Below are positions 1 to 9,293 of a DNA stretch of 64,000 nt, piece by piece. Every line of letters starts with the position of its first letter. The first letter of the stretch is position 1. The notes beneath the pieces were generated by a model. That model did not search any database and was not told the DNA's origin. It was given only the letters and a program-made list of their open reading frames with translations. The DNA is taken from positions 1 to 64,000 of the forward strand of contig JAPYTO010000001.1 of assembly GCA_029941865.1 (NCBI GenBank), in the 5' to 3' direction. The position numbers and the translations under genes were made by a program. The stretch comes from Fuerstiella sp. (GTDB taxonomy: Bacteria > Planctomycetota > Planctomycetia > Planctomycetales > Planctomycetaceae).

Positions 1-751
1 GACTGTCCAGCATCGTCCGCCGGGTCCTGCGTGAAACTCCGTGAGGGTCGCTGAGATACAACACAGGTTCGCTGCCTGAACGAAACTTGACGCCCTGATA
101 TCGTGACGGCAGGAAACCGGACCCCCAGTAGTATTCGTACAATGGCTGGTCACTGGGCCTCTGCATTTTTGAAACCAGCACGATGTAATCCGGCAGGTTA
201 CGATTTTCGGAACCGAGCCCGTAGCTGGCCCACGCTCCGACGGATGGGCGACCGGGAATCTGATTGCCCGTCAGCATGAACGTCATTGCCGGCGCATGGT
301 TGATGTATTCCGTGTACATCGATTTCACAAAACACAGTTCGTCGGCGACGGCCCCGATATGAGGCAGCCATTCACCGACTGCGGCGCCACTGTGTCCGTA
401 TTGGCGGAACCTTGCCCGGGGCCCCATGACGATCTGTTTTTGGCTGGCCGTCATCGAGGTCAAGCGCTGACCATTGCGAATGGAATCCGGCAGCAGAGTA
501 CCCTCCAGCTTCGCCAGGCCGGGTTTCCAATCGAACAGCTCAATCTGCGACGGCCCACCCGACTGAGTGAGATAAATGACTCGTTTTGCTTTGGCAGGAA
601 AGTGAGTCCCGATCAGACTGTCACGGTCTCCGGACGCCGAGCCTTCGGCATTCAACGCATTCAAAGCGATGGCGCCGAGACCGAAGCCGGTGCCACGTCC
701 AAGAAAGTGACGGCGTGTTGACTGAAGGATGTCGTTTGTTTGATGATGCAT
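1..751 (-). CDS. DUF1501 domain protein, 3' part cut by window edge
   Basis: This gene is absent from the ORF track because it runs off the left edge. Reading the minus strand from an ATG at 751 gives about 250 codons without a stop. The N-terminus (MHHQTNDILQSTRRHFLGRG) has a twin-arginine-like RRHFLGRG segment followed by a hydrophobic stretch, so Tat export is likely. It continues with RVIYLTQSGGPSQIELFDWK and MTFMLTGNQIPGRPSVGAWA, which are typical of DUF1501 (a sulfatase/alkaline phosphatase-fold family of unknown activity). It starts 20 bp after the PSD1 gene on the same strand, the usual planctomycete pairing. Family assignment is firm; the biochemical role is unknown. Confidence 0.9.
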   Translation of the reverse strand, partial: MHHQTNDILQSTRRHFLGRGTGFGLGAIALNALNAEGSASGDRDSLIGTHFPAKAKRVIYLTQSGGPSQIELFDWKPGLAKLEGTLLPDSIRNGQRLTSMTASQKQIVMGPRARFRQYGHSGAAVGEWLPHIGAVADELCFVKSMYTEYINHAPAMTFMLTGNQIPGRPSVGAWASYGLGSENRNLPDYIVLVSKMQRPSDQPLYEYYWGSGFLPSRYQGVKFRSGSEPVLYLSDPHGVSRRTRRTMLDS

Positions 752-771
752 AGCAGTTCTGCGGATTCGGC

Positions 772-3700
772 TCACTCGTGTGTGATTGCCTCATCAAGAT
801 TCAGGATCGTGCTGGCCAGTATCATATACGCAGCGACTTGACGGGGATCCTTCGTATCCGTATCGACGACTGACTGCCCAACAGAGATCACGGCTTCGGC
901 GGCGTTCAGGTCCTCTTTGTACTCGTCGAGATGTTTGTGTAGTTGGTGAGACAACACCGCAAGCTCATTCGTGGTTGGCTGACGCAACAGCACCCCTTCG
1001 AAAATGTCGCGGATACGATCGTCCATCGCCTTATGCCGGCTGATGGCAGAGTCAGCGAGCATTTTTGCCGCTTCAGCGAACGACTCGTCGTTCATTAGTG
1101 TCAGGGCCTGCAGAGGCGTATTCGTGCGCACGCTGCGGACCTCGCAGACACGCCGCTTGGAGGCGTCAAACATTCCGGTCGGCCCGACAGAGCGTCTCCA
1201 GAATGTGTAGATGCTGCGACGATAAAGATCCGAACCAACGCTGGCTTCGTAGCGAAATCGGCCCATCGTGGCGTCCAACCAGGCTCCGACCGGCTGAAAA
1301 GGAAACACGGGCGGGCCGCCGATTCGTTCTGACAGAAGTCCACTGGACGCCAGTGCTGCGTCGCGGATCATCCAACTGGGCAGTCGAAATCGGGTCGCTC
1401 GCGCCAGTTGCCGATTGTTCGGATCCAGCAACAGCTGTTCCGGCGTTGCGTTCGAACTCTGCCGATAGGTCGCACTGGTGACGATGAGTCGTTGCATATG
1501 TTTGACGTCCCAGCCGGATTCCATGAATTCCGCCGCCAGCCAGTCCAGCAGTTTCGGATGCGTTGGCGGTTCTCCCTGCGTTCCGAAATCACCGGGCGTG
1601 CGCACGAGTCCGTAGCCGAAGTACATTTGCCAATATCGATTCACGGCAACACGCGCCGTCAAAGGATTGTCCCGACTGACAAGCCACTGCGCCAATGCAA
1701 GGCGATTGCCGGGGACGGAATCTGCCACGGAGATCGCAGTCAGTGTGGCGGGCACAACATGGTCCCCCTTATTGTTCCAGACACCGCGAACAAGGATGTG
1801 CATATCGCGAGGACGATCACGTTTCTTCAGCACGGTAACGCTTTGCGCTTTAGTTGCGGCATCGTAGGTCCTTTTGCGTCGCTTCCCTTTTTCCACAGCG
1901 TCTAAAGCCGCACGCATGGAAGGTCGGTCGGCAAGGAATTGAGCTTCCAGCAGTTTGCGCAGATCGGCGGGAACGTCGTTTTTCCGGCTGACAGCAGAAG
2001 TGAATCGATACGTTGCTCGGTGTTTTGAATCGATGGAAACAGTGGCTTGCCATGACGCCAAACGTTCCAGTGGCGTCCTGTCCAGCGCCTTCGCTGCGGG
2101 ACCGGCCTCATCGGTGAATTCCAGCGTGAATCGCTGCAGGTTCGAGTAACCGCGCAACGACCGCTGCCGAAGTTCGACCACCAGACTCTCGCCAGCGGTC
2201 AGGACAATCGGTTCCGCAAAAACGAATGCAGCAATCTTGCGTTCGTCAGCCCTGCTGCCGGTCGTCATCCAGCCACTGCGCGGATCATCGTCCAGGACGG
2301 TGTTGACAGGTCCATAGATGCGACCGCTTTTTGCTGCTTCGTACGTCGCGACGGCTTCGCTGATTGCGACGTCACCTTCCCGAGTCCCGTCGGCTGAACG
2401 CCTGCGGACCTTCAGGTTGGTCAGAATGATGTGCCCGTCCTTAAAACGTGACAGATTTCCGTTGGCACTCGGTGAGGGCAGCACGGTGAGCCGCATACCG
2501 GTCACGCGCCGCAACTGCGGAGCGACGGTGATCAGATAATCGACGTGTCTCGGATCCTGCCCCGAGACGCTGAAAATGAGATCCTGCTGCTGCAGGCTTG
2601 TTCCGCCGGTTGTATTGATGCGAGTTGCGGCAACGGATTTCCACGAAGAGTAGCCTTCCGCTGCTGCGGAAATGCGTCTTTCCTGTTCCGCCAACCATTC
2701 GTCAAAACCCTGCAGCTCTTCTTCGCGAACCCGCTGCAGACGCGATTCAACCTGTTTCAACCAGGCGACGCTGTCTTTGAGACCATCCGCGACGTACGGC
2801 GACTGATACTTCAGGAACGGACCGGCGCCGCCGCCAGCCTTGCCGTTTTCGTCGATGCTGTTGAAGAATGCATTCAACTGATAGTACTCTGTCTGTGAAA
2901 TCGGATCGTACTTGTGGCTGTGGCACTGAGCACACCCCAGCGTTAAACCAAGCCAGACAGTACCGATGGTGTTGACTCGATCAATGACGTATTCCGTGCG
3001 TGATTCTTCCGGGTCGCGACCACCTTCACCGTTGTGCATATGATTGCGATGAAAACAGGTTGCCAGGATCTGTTCCTGTGTGGCGTCCTGCATCAGGTCA
3101 CCGGCAAACTGTTCGACCGTAAACTGGTCGAACGGCATGTTGCTGTTGTAAGCATCAATGACCCAGTCGCGCCATGGCCAGTTCTGACGAGTCGAATCGG
3201 CCTGATAGCCGTCTGAGTCCGCGTACCGAGCGGCGTCCAGCCACCCCATCGCCATGCGCTCACCGTAGTGCTTCGACCGCAGCAACTCAGCGACCAGTTT
3301 TTCGTACGCGTCGGGCGATGTGTCGTCCACAAAACGCCGCACGCGTTCCGGATTTGGCGGGAGGCCCGTCAGGTCGAACGAGACACGTCGCGCCAACGCC
3401 TCTTTACTGGCCGCCGGCGATGGCTGCAACTGTTCGCGTTCCAGCTGTCCCAACACGAAATTGTCGATAGCATTCTTCGGCCATGAGCTGTCGCTGACGG
3501 ATGGTATCGAGGCCTTCACTGGCCGTTCGAACGACCAGTGTTTCTCCCACTCGGCACCACCGTCAATCCAACGTTTGAGTAATTTAATCTGCTCCGGCGT
3601 GACTTCTCTGCCGGAGTCTGGCGGTGGCATCACTTCATCGGGATCGGTTGAAACCAAACGACGAATCAGCTCGCTTTCCGATGAATTGCCCGCAACAATC

Positions 3701-3936
3701 ACACTTTCATTTGCGTTCGATTCCCGGTCCAGTCTCAGATCCGCCTCGCGAGTGCCGGGATCAGGGCCATGGCAGTGAAAGCACTTGTCGGCAAGGATCG
3801 GGCGGATGTCGCGATTGAAGTCGACCGCCTGATCATCACTTGCTCCGGCACTGCCCGTGATCGGGAGACCAAACAGAACGAAGGTGATCAGCAGAACTTC
3901 AGCGAAGTGGCGCAAAAATGAGTCGTGTAAGAACAA
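772..3936 (-). CDS. PSD1 and planctomycete cytochrome c domain protein (DUF1549/DUF1553)
   Basis: The 1054-residue product has an N-terminal hydrophobic signal segment (residues about 10-30), then a cytochrome-like heme motif CFHCHG near residue 52 inside the planctomycete cytochrome C domain (NRDIRPILADKCFHCHG). DUF1549 follows (about 150-360), with a second CxxCH-type motif in GCAQCHSHKYDP. DUF1553 is at the C-terminus (about 740-1000, for example NPLTARVAVNRYWQMYFG). The protein is probably exported and heme-binding; the substrate is unknown for the family. The track start is a TTG and no ATG lies nearby, so the exact start is uncertain. It is followed after 20 bp by the DUF1501 gene and the two probably form an operon. 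Confidence 0.93.
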   Translation of the reverse strand: MFLHDSFLRHFAEVLLITFVLFGLPITGSAGASDDQAVDFNRDIRPILADKCFHCHGPDPGTREADLRLDRESNANESVIVAGNSSESELIRRLVSTDPDEVMPPPDSGREVTPEQIKLLKRWIDGGAEWEKHWSFERPVKASIPSVSDSSWPKNAIDNFVLGQLEREQLQPSPAASKEALARRVSFDLTGLPPNPERVRRFVDDTSPDAYEKLVAELLRSKHYGERMAMGWLDAARYADSDGYQADSTRQNWPWRDWVIDAYNSNMPFDQFTVEQFAGDLMQDATQEQILATCFHRNHMHNGEGGRDPEESRTEYVIDRVNTIGTVWLGLTLGCAQCHSHKYDPISQTEYYQLNAFFNSIDENGKAGGGAGPFLKYQSPYVADGLKDSVAWLKQVESRLQRVREEELQGFDEWLAEQERRISAAAEGYSSWKSVAATRINTTGGTSLQQQDLIFSVSGQDPRHVDYLITVAPQLRRVTGMRLTVLPSPSANGNLSRFKDGHIILTNLKVRRRSADGTREGDVAISEAVATYEAAKSGRIYGPVNTVLDDDPRSGWMTTGSRADERKIAAFVFAEPIVLTAGESLVVELRQRSLRGYSNLQRFTLEFTDEAGPAAKALDRTPLERLASWQATVSIDSKHRATYRFTSAVSRKNDVPADLRKLLEAQFLADRPSMRAALDAVEKGKRRKRTYDAATKAQSVTVLKKRDRPRDMHILVRGVWNNKGDHVVPATLTAISVADSVPGNRLALAQWLVSRDNPLTARVAVNRYWQMYFGYGLVRTPGDFGTQGEPPTHPKLLDWLAAEFMESGWDVKHMQRLIVTSATYRQSSNATPEQLLLDPNNRQLARATRFRLPSWMIRDAALASSGLLSERIGGPPVFPFQPVGAWLDATMGRFRYEASVGSDLYRRSIYTFWRRSVGPTGMFDASKRRVCEVRSVRTNTPLQALTLMNDESFAEAAKMLADSAISRHKAMDDRIRDIFEGVLLRQPTTNELAVLSHQLHKHLDEYKEDLNAAEAVISVGQSVVDTDTKDPRQVAAYMILASTILNLDEAITHE

Positions 3937-4205
3937 GGCGGGGGTTTCCAGACGTGAGAGCAGATTCTCTGAATCTTATCCACGTTGGCATGCAGAGAGT
4001 AGCGAACGATCAACGACTGCAGCGTCAACACTGGAAACGGGGGGTTGTGCTTCGTGCGGATTCGTTTAACGGTGACCCGGAGGCGTCAGCTTTTCGGGCC
4101 AAATCGAAGTCGCCTGCGGCTTGCCGTTAAACAAACCATCCCCCGGAACTAAAGCTTGACGAACCAGTACGTTGTTTCCTGTGAATATGTGATCGGCAAG
4201 AAACC

Positions 4206-4886
4206 ATGAAACGCACCAAATCTCACATCATCGTGGCTCCGTTGAAGAAACTGGCAAATGATCTGGAACAGACGTTCTTTCGGATCGAACGGGCCAACAG
4301 CTGGCAGGCCGCCGTTGTCAACGGCGTGATTGCCGGAGCAGCTGTGGCGCTGGTGGCGTGGCTGTTGACGACTCTGGAAGAAGGAGATCTGCTGCTGTTC
4401 GCGTGTCTGGGATCTTCTGCCGCAAGTGTCGTCTTCGCTCCGCTGGCCAAGACGAACAGTCTACGGTCAATCGTCGCCGCCTACATGATCACGTCCGTTG
4501 TCTGCGTGATTCTGTCACCGGTTCACGACCATGAATGGCTGCCATTACCGCTGCAGTGCTTTCTGGCGGTCGCCATTCCGATCACCCTCATGCGACTGAC
4601 CGACACAATGCACCCCGCCGCGATCGGTAGCGCACTGGCATTTATTATTTATGACCGACCACCTCAGCTGCTGGTCATGTTGCTACTGGCGATCGTCGGC
4701 CTGTTGACAGTCGTCAAGATCCTTGCCTATGCATACCTCGAAGAACTGACGTTCAAAACATTTGGACGCGAATTTCGTCGCAGCTACTACGGCCAGGAGA
4801 TGCTGGTCACGATTGTGGAGACGAAATCAGAACCACAGGACGCTGCCGAGTCCCCATCGGCTGCAGGTGGCGACGGTGCGACATAA
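4206..4886 (+). CDS. HPP family membrane protein
   Basis: The 226-residue product has about four to five hydrophobic segments: VVNGVIAGAAVALVAWLL, LLLFACLGSSAASVVFAPLA, a pair around IVAAYMITSVVCVILSP and LPLQCFLAVAIPITLM, and LVMLLLAIVGLLTVVKILAY. The DTMHPAAIGSALAFII segment corresponds to the HPP signature, although the canonical second proline is alanine here. HPP proteins are integral membrane proteins; some are implicated in nitrite transport, but the substrate cannot be read from this sequence. A charged tail of about 50 residues follows the last membrane segment. It stands alone on the plus strand between minus-strand genes. Confidence 0.8.
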   Translation: MKRTKSHIIVAPLKKLANDLEQTFFRIERANSWQAAVVNGVIAGAAVALVAWLLTTLEEGDLLLFACLGSSAASVVFAPLAKTNSLRSIVAAYMITSVVCVILSPVHDHEWLPLPLQCFLAVAIPITLMRLTDTMHPAAIGSALAFIIYDRPPQLLVMLLLAIVGLLTVVKILAYAYLEELTFKTFGREFRRSYYGQEMLVTIVETKSEPQDAAESPSAAGGDGAT

Positions 4887-4933
4887 GATCGCCGTGTGCG
4901 AGGTCAAAGGGGCAAACCGCTCTTAAGGATTGA

Positions 4934-4964
4934 TGGGACACGAATTCTCCGAATTGATGTCCCA
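4934..4964. terminator. possible weak terminator hairpin after the HPP gene
   Basis: TGGGACA and TGTCCCA form a 7-bp inverted repeat around a 17-nt spacer, 47 bp after the HPP stop. It is followed by a pyrimidine-rich CCATTTTCTCTTT. The stem is short and the loop long, so this is only a candidate. Confidence 0.3.
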
Positions 4965-5033
4965 CCATTTTCTCTTTGCGGTAGATGCAGGAAGTCCGGC
5001 GTTACAAGACAGCCGGGCATGCTTTGCAGCAGA

Positions 5034-6107
5034 CTACGCAGACGGTCGCTCTGGATCTCCAGCCAGAGGCAGACGGACAGTTTGCTTTGTCCATGCGGCC
5101 TGATAAATGGCAAGAATGATTTCGACACTCTTACGACCATCGATGCCGTCGACTCGCGGAGTGCCATTCTGCTGAATGGCCTCGACGAAGTCCTGCAACT
5201 GGTCCTTATGTCCCACGTGTGAAATCGCCTTCGGGTCAGCAGCACCACCCGTATTGGCGGAACCGGGTTTGAATTGGTCCCGAATTTTTGCGTCGTCAGG
5301 GGCTTCGTCTTCGAACTCCCAACGCAACACGTCGTCCTGCTCGACGATGGCCGTCCCTTTGGTACCGTGGATTTCGGTTTTTTTCATCAGCCCGGGCCAG
5401 ACGGCCGTCGTTGCTTCAATAACGCCGATTGCTCCGTTGGCAAATCGTAACGTGGCCACGCCGACGTCTTCCACTTCAATGCGTTCGTGAGCCAGCGTGT
5501 CCGTCATGCCATTGACTTCCACCACATCGCCCATCAGCCAGTACAGCAGGTCGACCTGATGAATAGCCTGATTCATGTAGGCTCCGCCACCGTCCATGCC
5601 CCATGTCCCACGCCATCCGCCGCTGTCGTAATACTCCTGAGTTCGCCACCACTTGACGTAGGTATCGCCCAGCGTCAGTCTGCCAAAACGACCATCTTCG
5701 ACGGCCTTCTTCAGCTCCATGTTCACAGCACTGAACCGTGACGGGAAGATGGCACAAAGTCGAACGTTGTTTTCTTTGCAGGCGTTGATAATGTCGTCGC
5801 AGCGAGCGAGCGTAATCTCTAACGGTTTTTCCACGACAACGTGCTTGCCGGCATTGGCCGCGGCAACGGCAAGATCCCGGTGAGCGCCACTGGGCGTACA
5901 GACGTTGACGATGTGCACGTCTGCATCGGCCAGCATGTCGTCGATATTCGTATAGGCTTTGCAGCCATATTCATCGGCGAAGCTGGTGGCTCGTTCTTCG
6001 ATCGTGTCGCAGCACGCGACAACACTGGCACCGGTAATTTCGGCGATGGCCTTCGCGTGAAAATGCGAAATCATGCCGGTGCCGACAATTCCAAATCCTG
6101 TTGACAT
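5034..6107 (-). CDS. Gfo/Idh/MocA family oxidoreductase
   Basis: The 357-residue product begins with a Rossmann nucleotide-binding motif (GIVGTGMIS, near residues 6-14). The family EKP signature follows in KHVVVEKPLEIT (near residue 95), and the catalytic-region segment GGGAYMNQAIHQVDLLYWL is near residue 175. These proteins are NAD(P)-dependent dehydrogenases, usually acting on sugars or inositols; the substrate cannot be deduced. There is no signal peptide, so it should be cytoplasmic. A copy of a dispersed non-coding element sits immediately upstream of the ATG in the same orientation and may carry its promoter or a leader. Confidence 0.9.
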   Translation of the reverse strand: MSTGFGIVGTGMISHFHAKAIAEITGASVVACCDTIEERATSFADEYGCKAYTNIDDMLADADVHIVNVCTPSGAHRDLAVAAANAGKHVVVEKPLEITLARCDDIINACKENNVRLCAIFPSRFSAVNMELKKAVEDGRFGRLTLGDTYVKWWRTQEYYDSGGWRGTWGMDGGGAYMNQAIHQVDLLYWLMGDVVEVNGMTDTLAHERIEVEDVGVATLRFANGAIGVIEATTAVWPGLMKKTEIHGTKGTAIVEQDDVLRWEFEDEAPDDAKIRDQFKPGSANTGGAADPKAISHVGHKDQLQDFVEAIQQNGTPRVDGIDGRKSVEIILAIYQAAWTKQTVRLPLAGDPERPSA

Positions 6108-6118
6108 AGGGTTTCCTT

Positions 6119-6220
6119 CACAGCGAATTTCGCTGACTCATGGCCGCGATTAACGCGTTTTGATAGCAGAACGGCTGCCCCCACGAGCCAGAACCGGTTC
6201 CGCGAATTTGTAAACTGCTC
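6119..6220 (-). repeat. dispersed 5'-leader element, copy A
   Basis: Read on the minus strand, this about 102-nt segment starts with GAGCAGTTT, passes through CTGGCTCGTGG and TCGCGGCCATGAGTCAGCG, and ends in the hairpin CAGCGA-AAT-TCGCTG. It matches two other segments in the window (9294..9396 and 44366..44467) along its whole length. It ends 11 nt before the start codon of the Gfo/Idh/MocA gene. The function is unknown; a promoter, an RNA leader or a mobile repeat are all possible. Confidence 0.65.
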
Positions 6221-6260
6221 CTGGGACGCAAAAGTCGTAGACGTCAGCTGTCGTACTGAT

Positions 6261-6324
6261 GTGTGCCACTGGCTCCGCCAGTGCCATGCACCTCATGAAA
6301 ACACTGGCGGAGCCAGTGGCACAC
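6261..6324. repeat. nested palindromic (REP-like) element
   Basis: GTGTGCCACTGGCTCCGCCAGTG (6261-6283) and its exact reverse complement (6302-6324) flank an 18-nt spacer. Each arm is itself a small hairpin (CACTGGC-TCC-GCCAGTG), so the unit can fold as one long 23-bp stem or as two short ones. It lies about 50 bp beyond the tyrS stop and could terminate or stabilise that transcript. There is no T-run, so a REP-like dispersed repeat is more likely. Confidence 0.75.
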
Positions 6325-6374
6325 AATACCTCACTTAAGTCACAGACAAAATGAACTGGCCAGGCACTCGCTGC

Positions 6375-7646
6375 CTACGTCAGGATGACGCGACAGAACC
6401 TTTTTTTGCCGGCCCACACGAGCATACCGTTTTCGATGGTGATTTTCTGGTTAGCGTCACCGATGACTGTTTTTTCTTCGCCAAGTTTTCCACCTCCCTG
6501 AGCAATCAGCCGTCGAGCTTCGCCGTTTGACGACTGCAGCCCGAGTTTCACCAGCAACAGATAGGCCGGCAGGCCGCCGTCGTCCAGCTCACCGGCCGCA
6601 AGTGTGACTTCCGGAATGTCTGCCGGAAGGCCGCCACCTCCAATCTCTTTTTGCCAGCGTTCCGCCGCGGCAACGCCCTGTGCGGCGTCGTGGTATTGCC
6701 CAATGACCGTCTGCGCGAGTTTCACTTTGGCCTCCTTGGGGTGACCCGCCAGCAGTTGATCGGCTTCTTCCATAGGCAGATCGGTCAACAGTTCGAAGTA
6801 CATCTTCATCACGTCATCGGGAAGCTGCATGAACTTCTTCATCATCTCGTACGGCGATTCACTGATACCAATGTAATTGCCGAGACTCTTGCCCATGCGT
6901 TTAACACCGTCCAGGCCGACAAGAATGGGCGACATCATGCCGATTTGCTGATCGATGCCCTGCTGAGCCTGCAGATCACGGGCGAGCATAAAGCTGTACA
7001 ATTGCTCGGTGCCGCCGAGTTCGATATCGGACTTAATTTCAACGCTGTCCCACGCCTGCATGACGGGATACAGACACTCGTGCAGAAAGATGGGCTTCTC
7101 TTCGCGATAACGCTTTGCGAAGTCATCGCGAGTCAGCAACTGAGCGACGGTCACTCGCCCGCACAGATTCAATACTTCGGCAAACGACATTTTTCCGAAC
7201 CAGTCACCGTTGCGATGGATTTCCGCTCGATCCAGATCAATCACTTTGCCAACCTGCGTCAGATAGTCGCGTGCGTTGGCTTCAACCTGATCCTCGGTCA
7301 GTCGTTTGCTGCGAGCTTCATCGCGACCGCTGGGGTCACCGACCATCGCCGTGTAGTTGCCGATAATGATCACGGCCTGGTGGCCGAGTTCCTGAAACTG
7401 GCGTATTTTCCGCAACGGCACGGTGTGCCCAAGATGCACGTCGATGCCGGTGGGGTCGATCCCGTATTTCACTCGCAGCGGCGTTCCCGTGTCGTGACTG
7501 TGCTGCAGCTTCTTCGCCAGCTCTTCTTCAGGAACGATCTTCTCAACACCACGACAAATGATACTGAGTTGTTCCTGGACGGAAGGGAATGAGATGGTCA
7601 ACGGTTTCGCTCGGACGGGCTGAAGAAAACGGGGATCGAAAAACAC
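6375..7646 (-). CDS. tyrS: tyrosine--tRNA ligase
   Basis: The product attaches tyrosine to tRNA-Tyr in the cytoplasm. The class I signature HLGH (HIGH motif) occurs in GIDPTGIDVHLGHTVPL near residue 70. The KMSKS equivalent is in GVKRMGKSLGN near residue 250, and the C-terminal S4-like RNA-binding domain contains LQSSNGEARRLIAQGG. At up to 423 residues it resembles the longer (TyrZ-type) bacterial enzymes. The first 18 or so residues look unlike the family, and a TTG at LTISFPSVQEQ could be the true start. It is followed by a large palindromic element. Confidence 0.95.
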   Translation of the reverse strand: MFFDPRFLQPVRAKPLTISFPSVQEQLSIICRGVEKIVPEEELAKKLQHSHDTGTPLRVKYGIDPTGIDVHLGHTVPLRKIRQFQELGHQAVIIIGNYTAMVGDPSGRDEARSKRLTEDQVEANARDYLTQVGKVIDLDRAEIHRNGDWFGKMSFAEVLNLCGRVTVAQLLTRDDFAKRYREEKPIFLHECLYPVMQAWDSVEIKSDIELGGTEQLYSFMLARDLQAQQGIDQQIGMMSPILVGLDGVKRMGKSLGNYIGISESPYEMMKKFMQLPDDVMKMYFELLTDLPMEEADQLLAGHPKEAKVKLAQTVIGQYHDAAQGVAAAERWQKEIGGGGLPADIPEVTLAAGELDDGGLPAYLLLVKLGLQSSNGEARRLIAQGGGKLGEEKTVIGDANQKITIENGMLVWAGKKRFCRVILT

Positions 7647-7712
7647 CTACGGACCGCAGGTTAACAGGCGAACGACCACTGTTCCACCGCCCGAACATCA
7701 GTGCATCTCTGA

Positions 7713-8939
7713 TTACATCAGGGATGCACCTGCAATGACCATATTAAAGCCGTTGAACAGCAGGTGAACCAACATCACCGTTCGATAGCTGCGACGACGC
7801 ATGTAGACATAGCCAATCGCAAATGCCAGCGGCAGCAGCGCGATACTGTCCGGAAAACCGTGAGCAAACCCAAACAACACAGAGGATACGATCCAGCCAG
7901 GAATCAGCCATCCCTGTTGCATCATGCCGCCAAGAATTGTGACGCGGTACAAAAGTTCCTCAACCAGCGGCGCCACGATGACGGCCATGATCGCGATCAG
8001 CGACATTGTTCCCCAGTCCACACCTTCGTTGATCATCTCAAGAAATGGGTGCGAAGGAGCCTCAGGCAGCAGCGACACCATCAGAATTCGAATAGCGGCT
8101 GTTGGCAGATAGGCGACAAGAAACGTCTCGAAAGCAAAACGGAGTTCGCGGCTGAATTTCCAACGTTCCTGTTCCGGCGGCAGTTTCGGACCAGACTGAT
8201 CACTGGGTGTCGTTGTCCCGTCATCTGCGGAATCAGCAAGCGTACCAAATGGCTTAGGCGGAGCGTATGGGCTGTCCAGACTGGCGGAAGGAACTGACAT
8301 CACCACATCAGGCGGCGCATCCAGATCACCAAACGGAGGCACTGATGGTGTCGTTATAGCTTCCTGTTCGGCCGTATAGGTCAGATCGTCCGCCGCCCCC
8401 GGGACACGGGACCATCCCTGTTGAGCCAGGAAAATGGCCGTCCCAAAAATCACAAACATGGTCAGGTTCATCGTCAGTGTCCCAACCAGCAACTCTCGAA
8501 GTTTTGCCGCATTCTTCAAAGCCACGTCTGGTGCCTGTACGACATCGACGGCCGGTTCAGTCTCAGCGACGTCAGCGACAACAACGTCAGCGGTATCCGC
8601 ACCGGTGATTTCCTCGACAGGGGTTTCCTCGGCCGACTCCGGTGACATGACAGCATCCAGCGCCCCATCCGGTGTGTTGGCCACCATCGTCGCCATCGCC
8701 ATCGTCAGCGCCAGGCCACACAACAGCAGCAGCACCGGCACACAAAGTGGTTTTCGCGCTGCGGCTGGCAGGGCTGGGGCGCCCTCCCCCATGCGTTCCG
8801 CCCACACGGCAATCATGGCAAGGCTGCCGACCAATGCCGACAGAACCAGCAGCCCCGAGATAATCTGACCTACTGTGACCTCGATGTCCTGCAGGGCGTC
8901 CGCATTCACCTGAGCAACTAACAAAACATCGGGCGGCAT
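7713..8939 (-). CDS. CPBP family intramembrane metalloprotease
   Basis: The 408-residue membrane protein has two N-terminal membrane segments (about 25-45 and 65-90), an acidic, proline-rich linker, another membrane segment, and a C-terminal CPBP (CAAX protease/bacteriocin-processing) domain. The conserved family motifs are visible: EELLYR (EExxxR), FAHG (FxxxH-type) and the final HLLFNGFN. These are the glutamate and histidine metal-ligand positions of the ABI/CPBP fold. The unusually long N-terminal region with its low-complexity linker is typical of planctomycete versions. The substrate is unknown. The gene lies 66 bp upstream of tyrS on the same strand. Confidence 0.85.
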   Translation of the reverse strand: MPPDVLLVAQVNADALQDIEVTVGQIISGLLVLSALVGSLAMIAVWAERMGEGAPALPAAARKPLCVPVLLLLCGLALTMAMATMVANTPDGALDAVMSPESAEETPVEEITGADTADVVVADVAETEPAVDVVQAPDVALKNAAKLRELLVGTLTMNLTMFVIFGTAIFLAQQGWSRVPGAADDLTYTAEQEAITTPSVPPFGDLDAPPDVVMSVPSASLDSPYAPPKPFGTLADSADDGTTTPSDQSGPKLPPEQERWKFSRELRFAFETFLVAYLPTAAIRILMVSLLPEAPSHPFLEMINEGVDWGTMSLIAIMAVIVAPLVEELLYRVTILGGMMQQGWLIPGWIVSSVLFGFAHGFPDSIALLPLAFAIGYVYMRRRSYRTVMLVHLLFNGFNMVIAGASLM

Positions 8940-9171
8940 AGGGTGCGAATTCAGATTTGAATGTCATCGAAAGGAATGAGCCCCGGCCTCTACGAGAGAT
9001 CGGAGCCTGAGTTTCAGTATACCACCAGGCGAACCGCCGAAATCCGGCTTGAATTCCATGCCAAACCCTCAGCTCGCCGCCGCCGGCGGTTGCTCACACC
9101 GTCCTCAGACCACCAGTGCCAGCCTGGATGCGGCAGCGGGACGCAACATCGTGACGACTCGATACTAGTGC

Positions 9172-9288
9172 ATTGTCACAGTCAAATGTTTGGGTTGCAG
9201 ATTCGTGGCGTAAGTTTCCAGCTTGCGATTCATCAGGAGAAACACACGGCAAGCAGGATACTTACCCCACTTTTTGACAGTGACAAAT
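9172..9288. repeat. inverted-repeat-bounded segment, possible MITE or IS remnant
   Basis: ATTGTCACAGTCAAA (9172-9186) is mirrored by TTTGACAGTGACAAAT (9273-9288), with one inserted base and one mismatch. The enclosed 117 bp has no gene. The terminal-repeat layout resembles a miniature transposable element, but no target-site duplication was confirmed. Confidence 0.4.
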
Positions 9289-9293
9289 CACCA

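Noticed and set aside
296-721. 141-codon plus-strand ORF
   Set aside because: It is antisense to the partial DUF1501 gene, whose domain motifs read clearly on the minus strand.
6651-7592. 313-codon plus-strand ORF
   Set aside because: It is an antisense shadow of tyrS, which has intact HIGH and KMSKS-type motifs.
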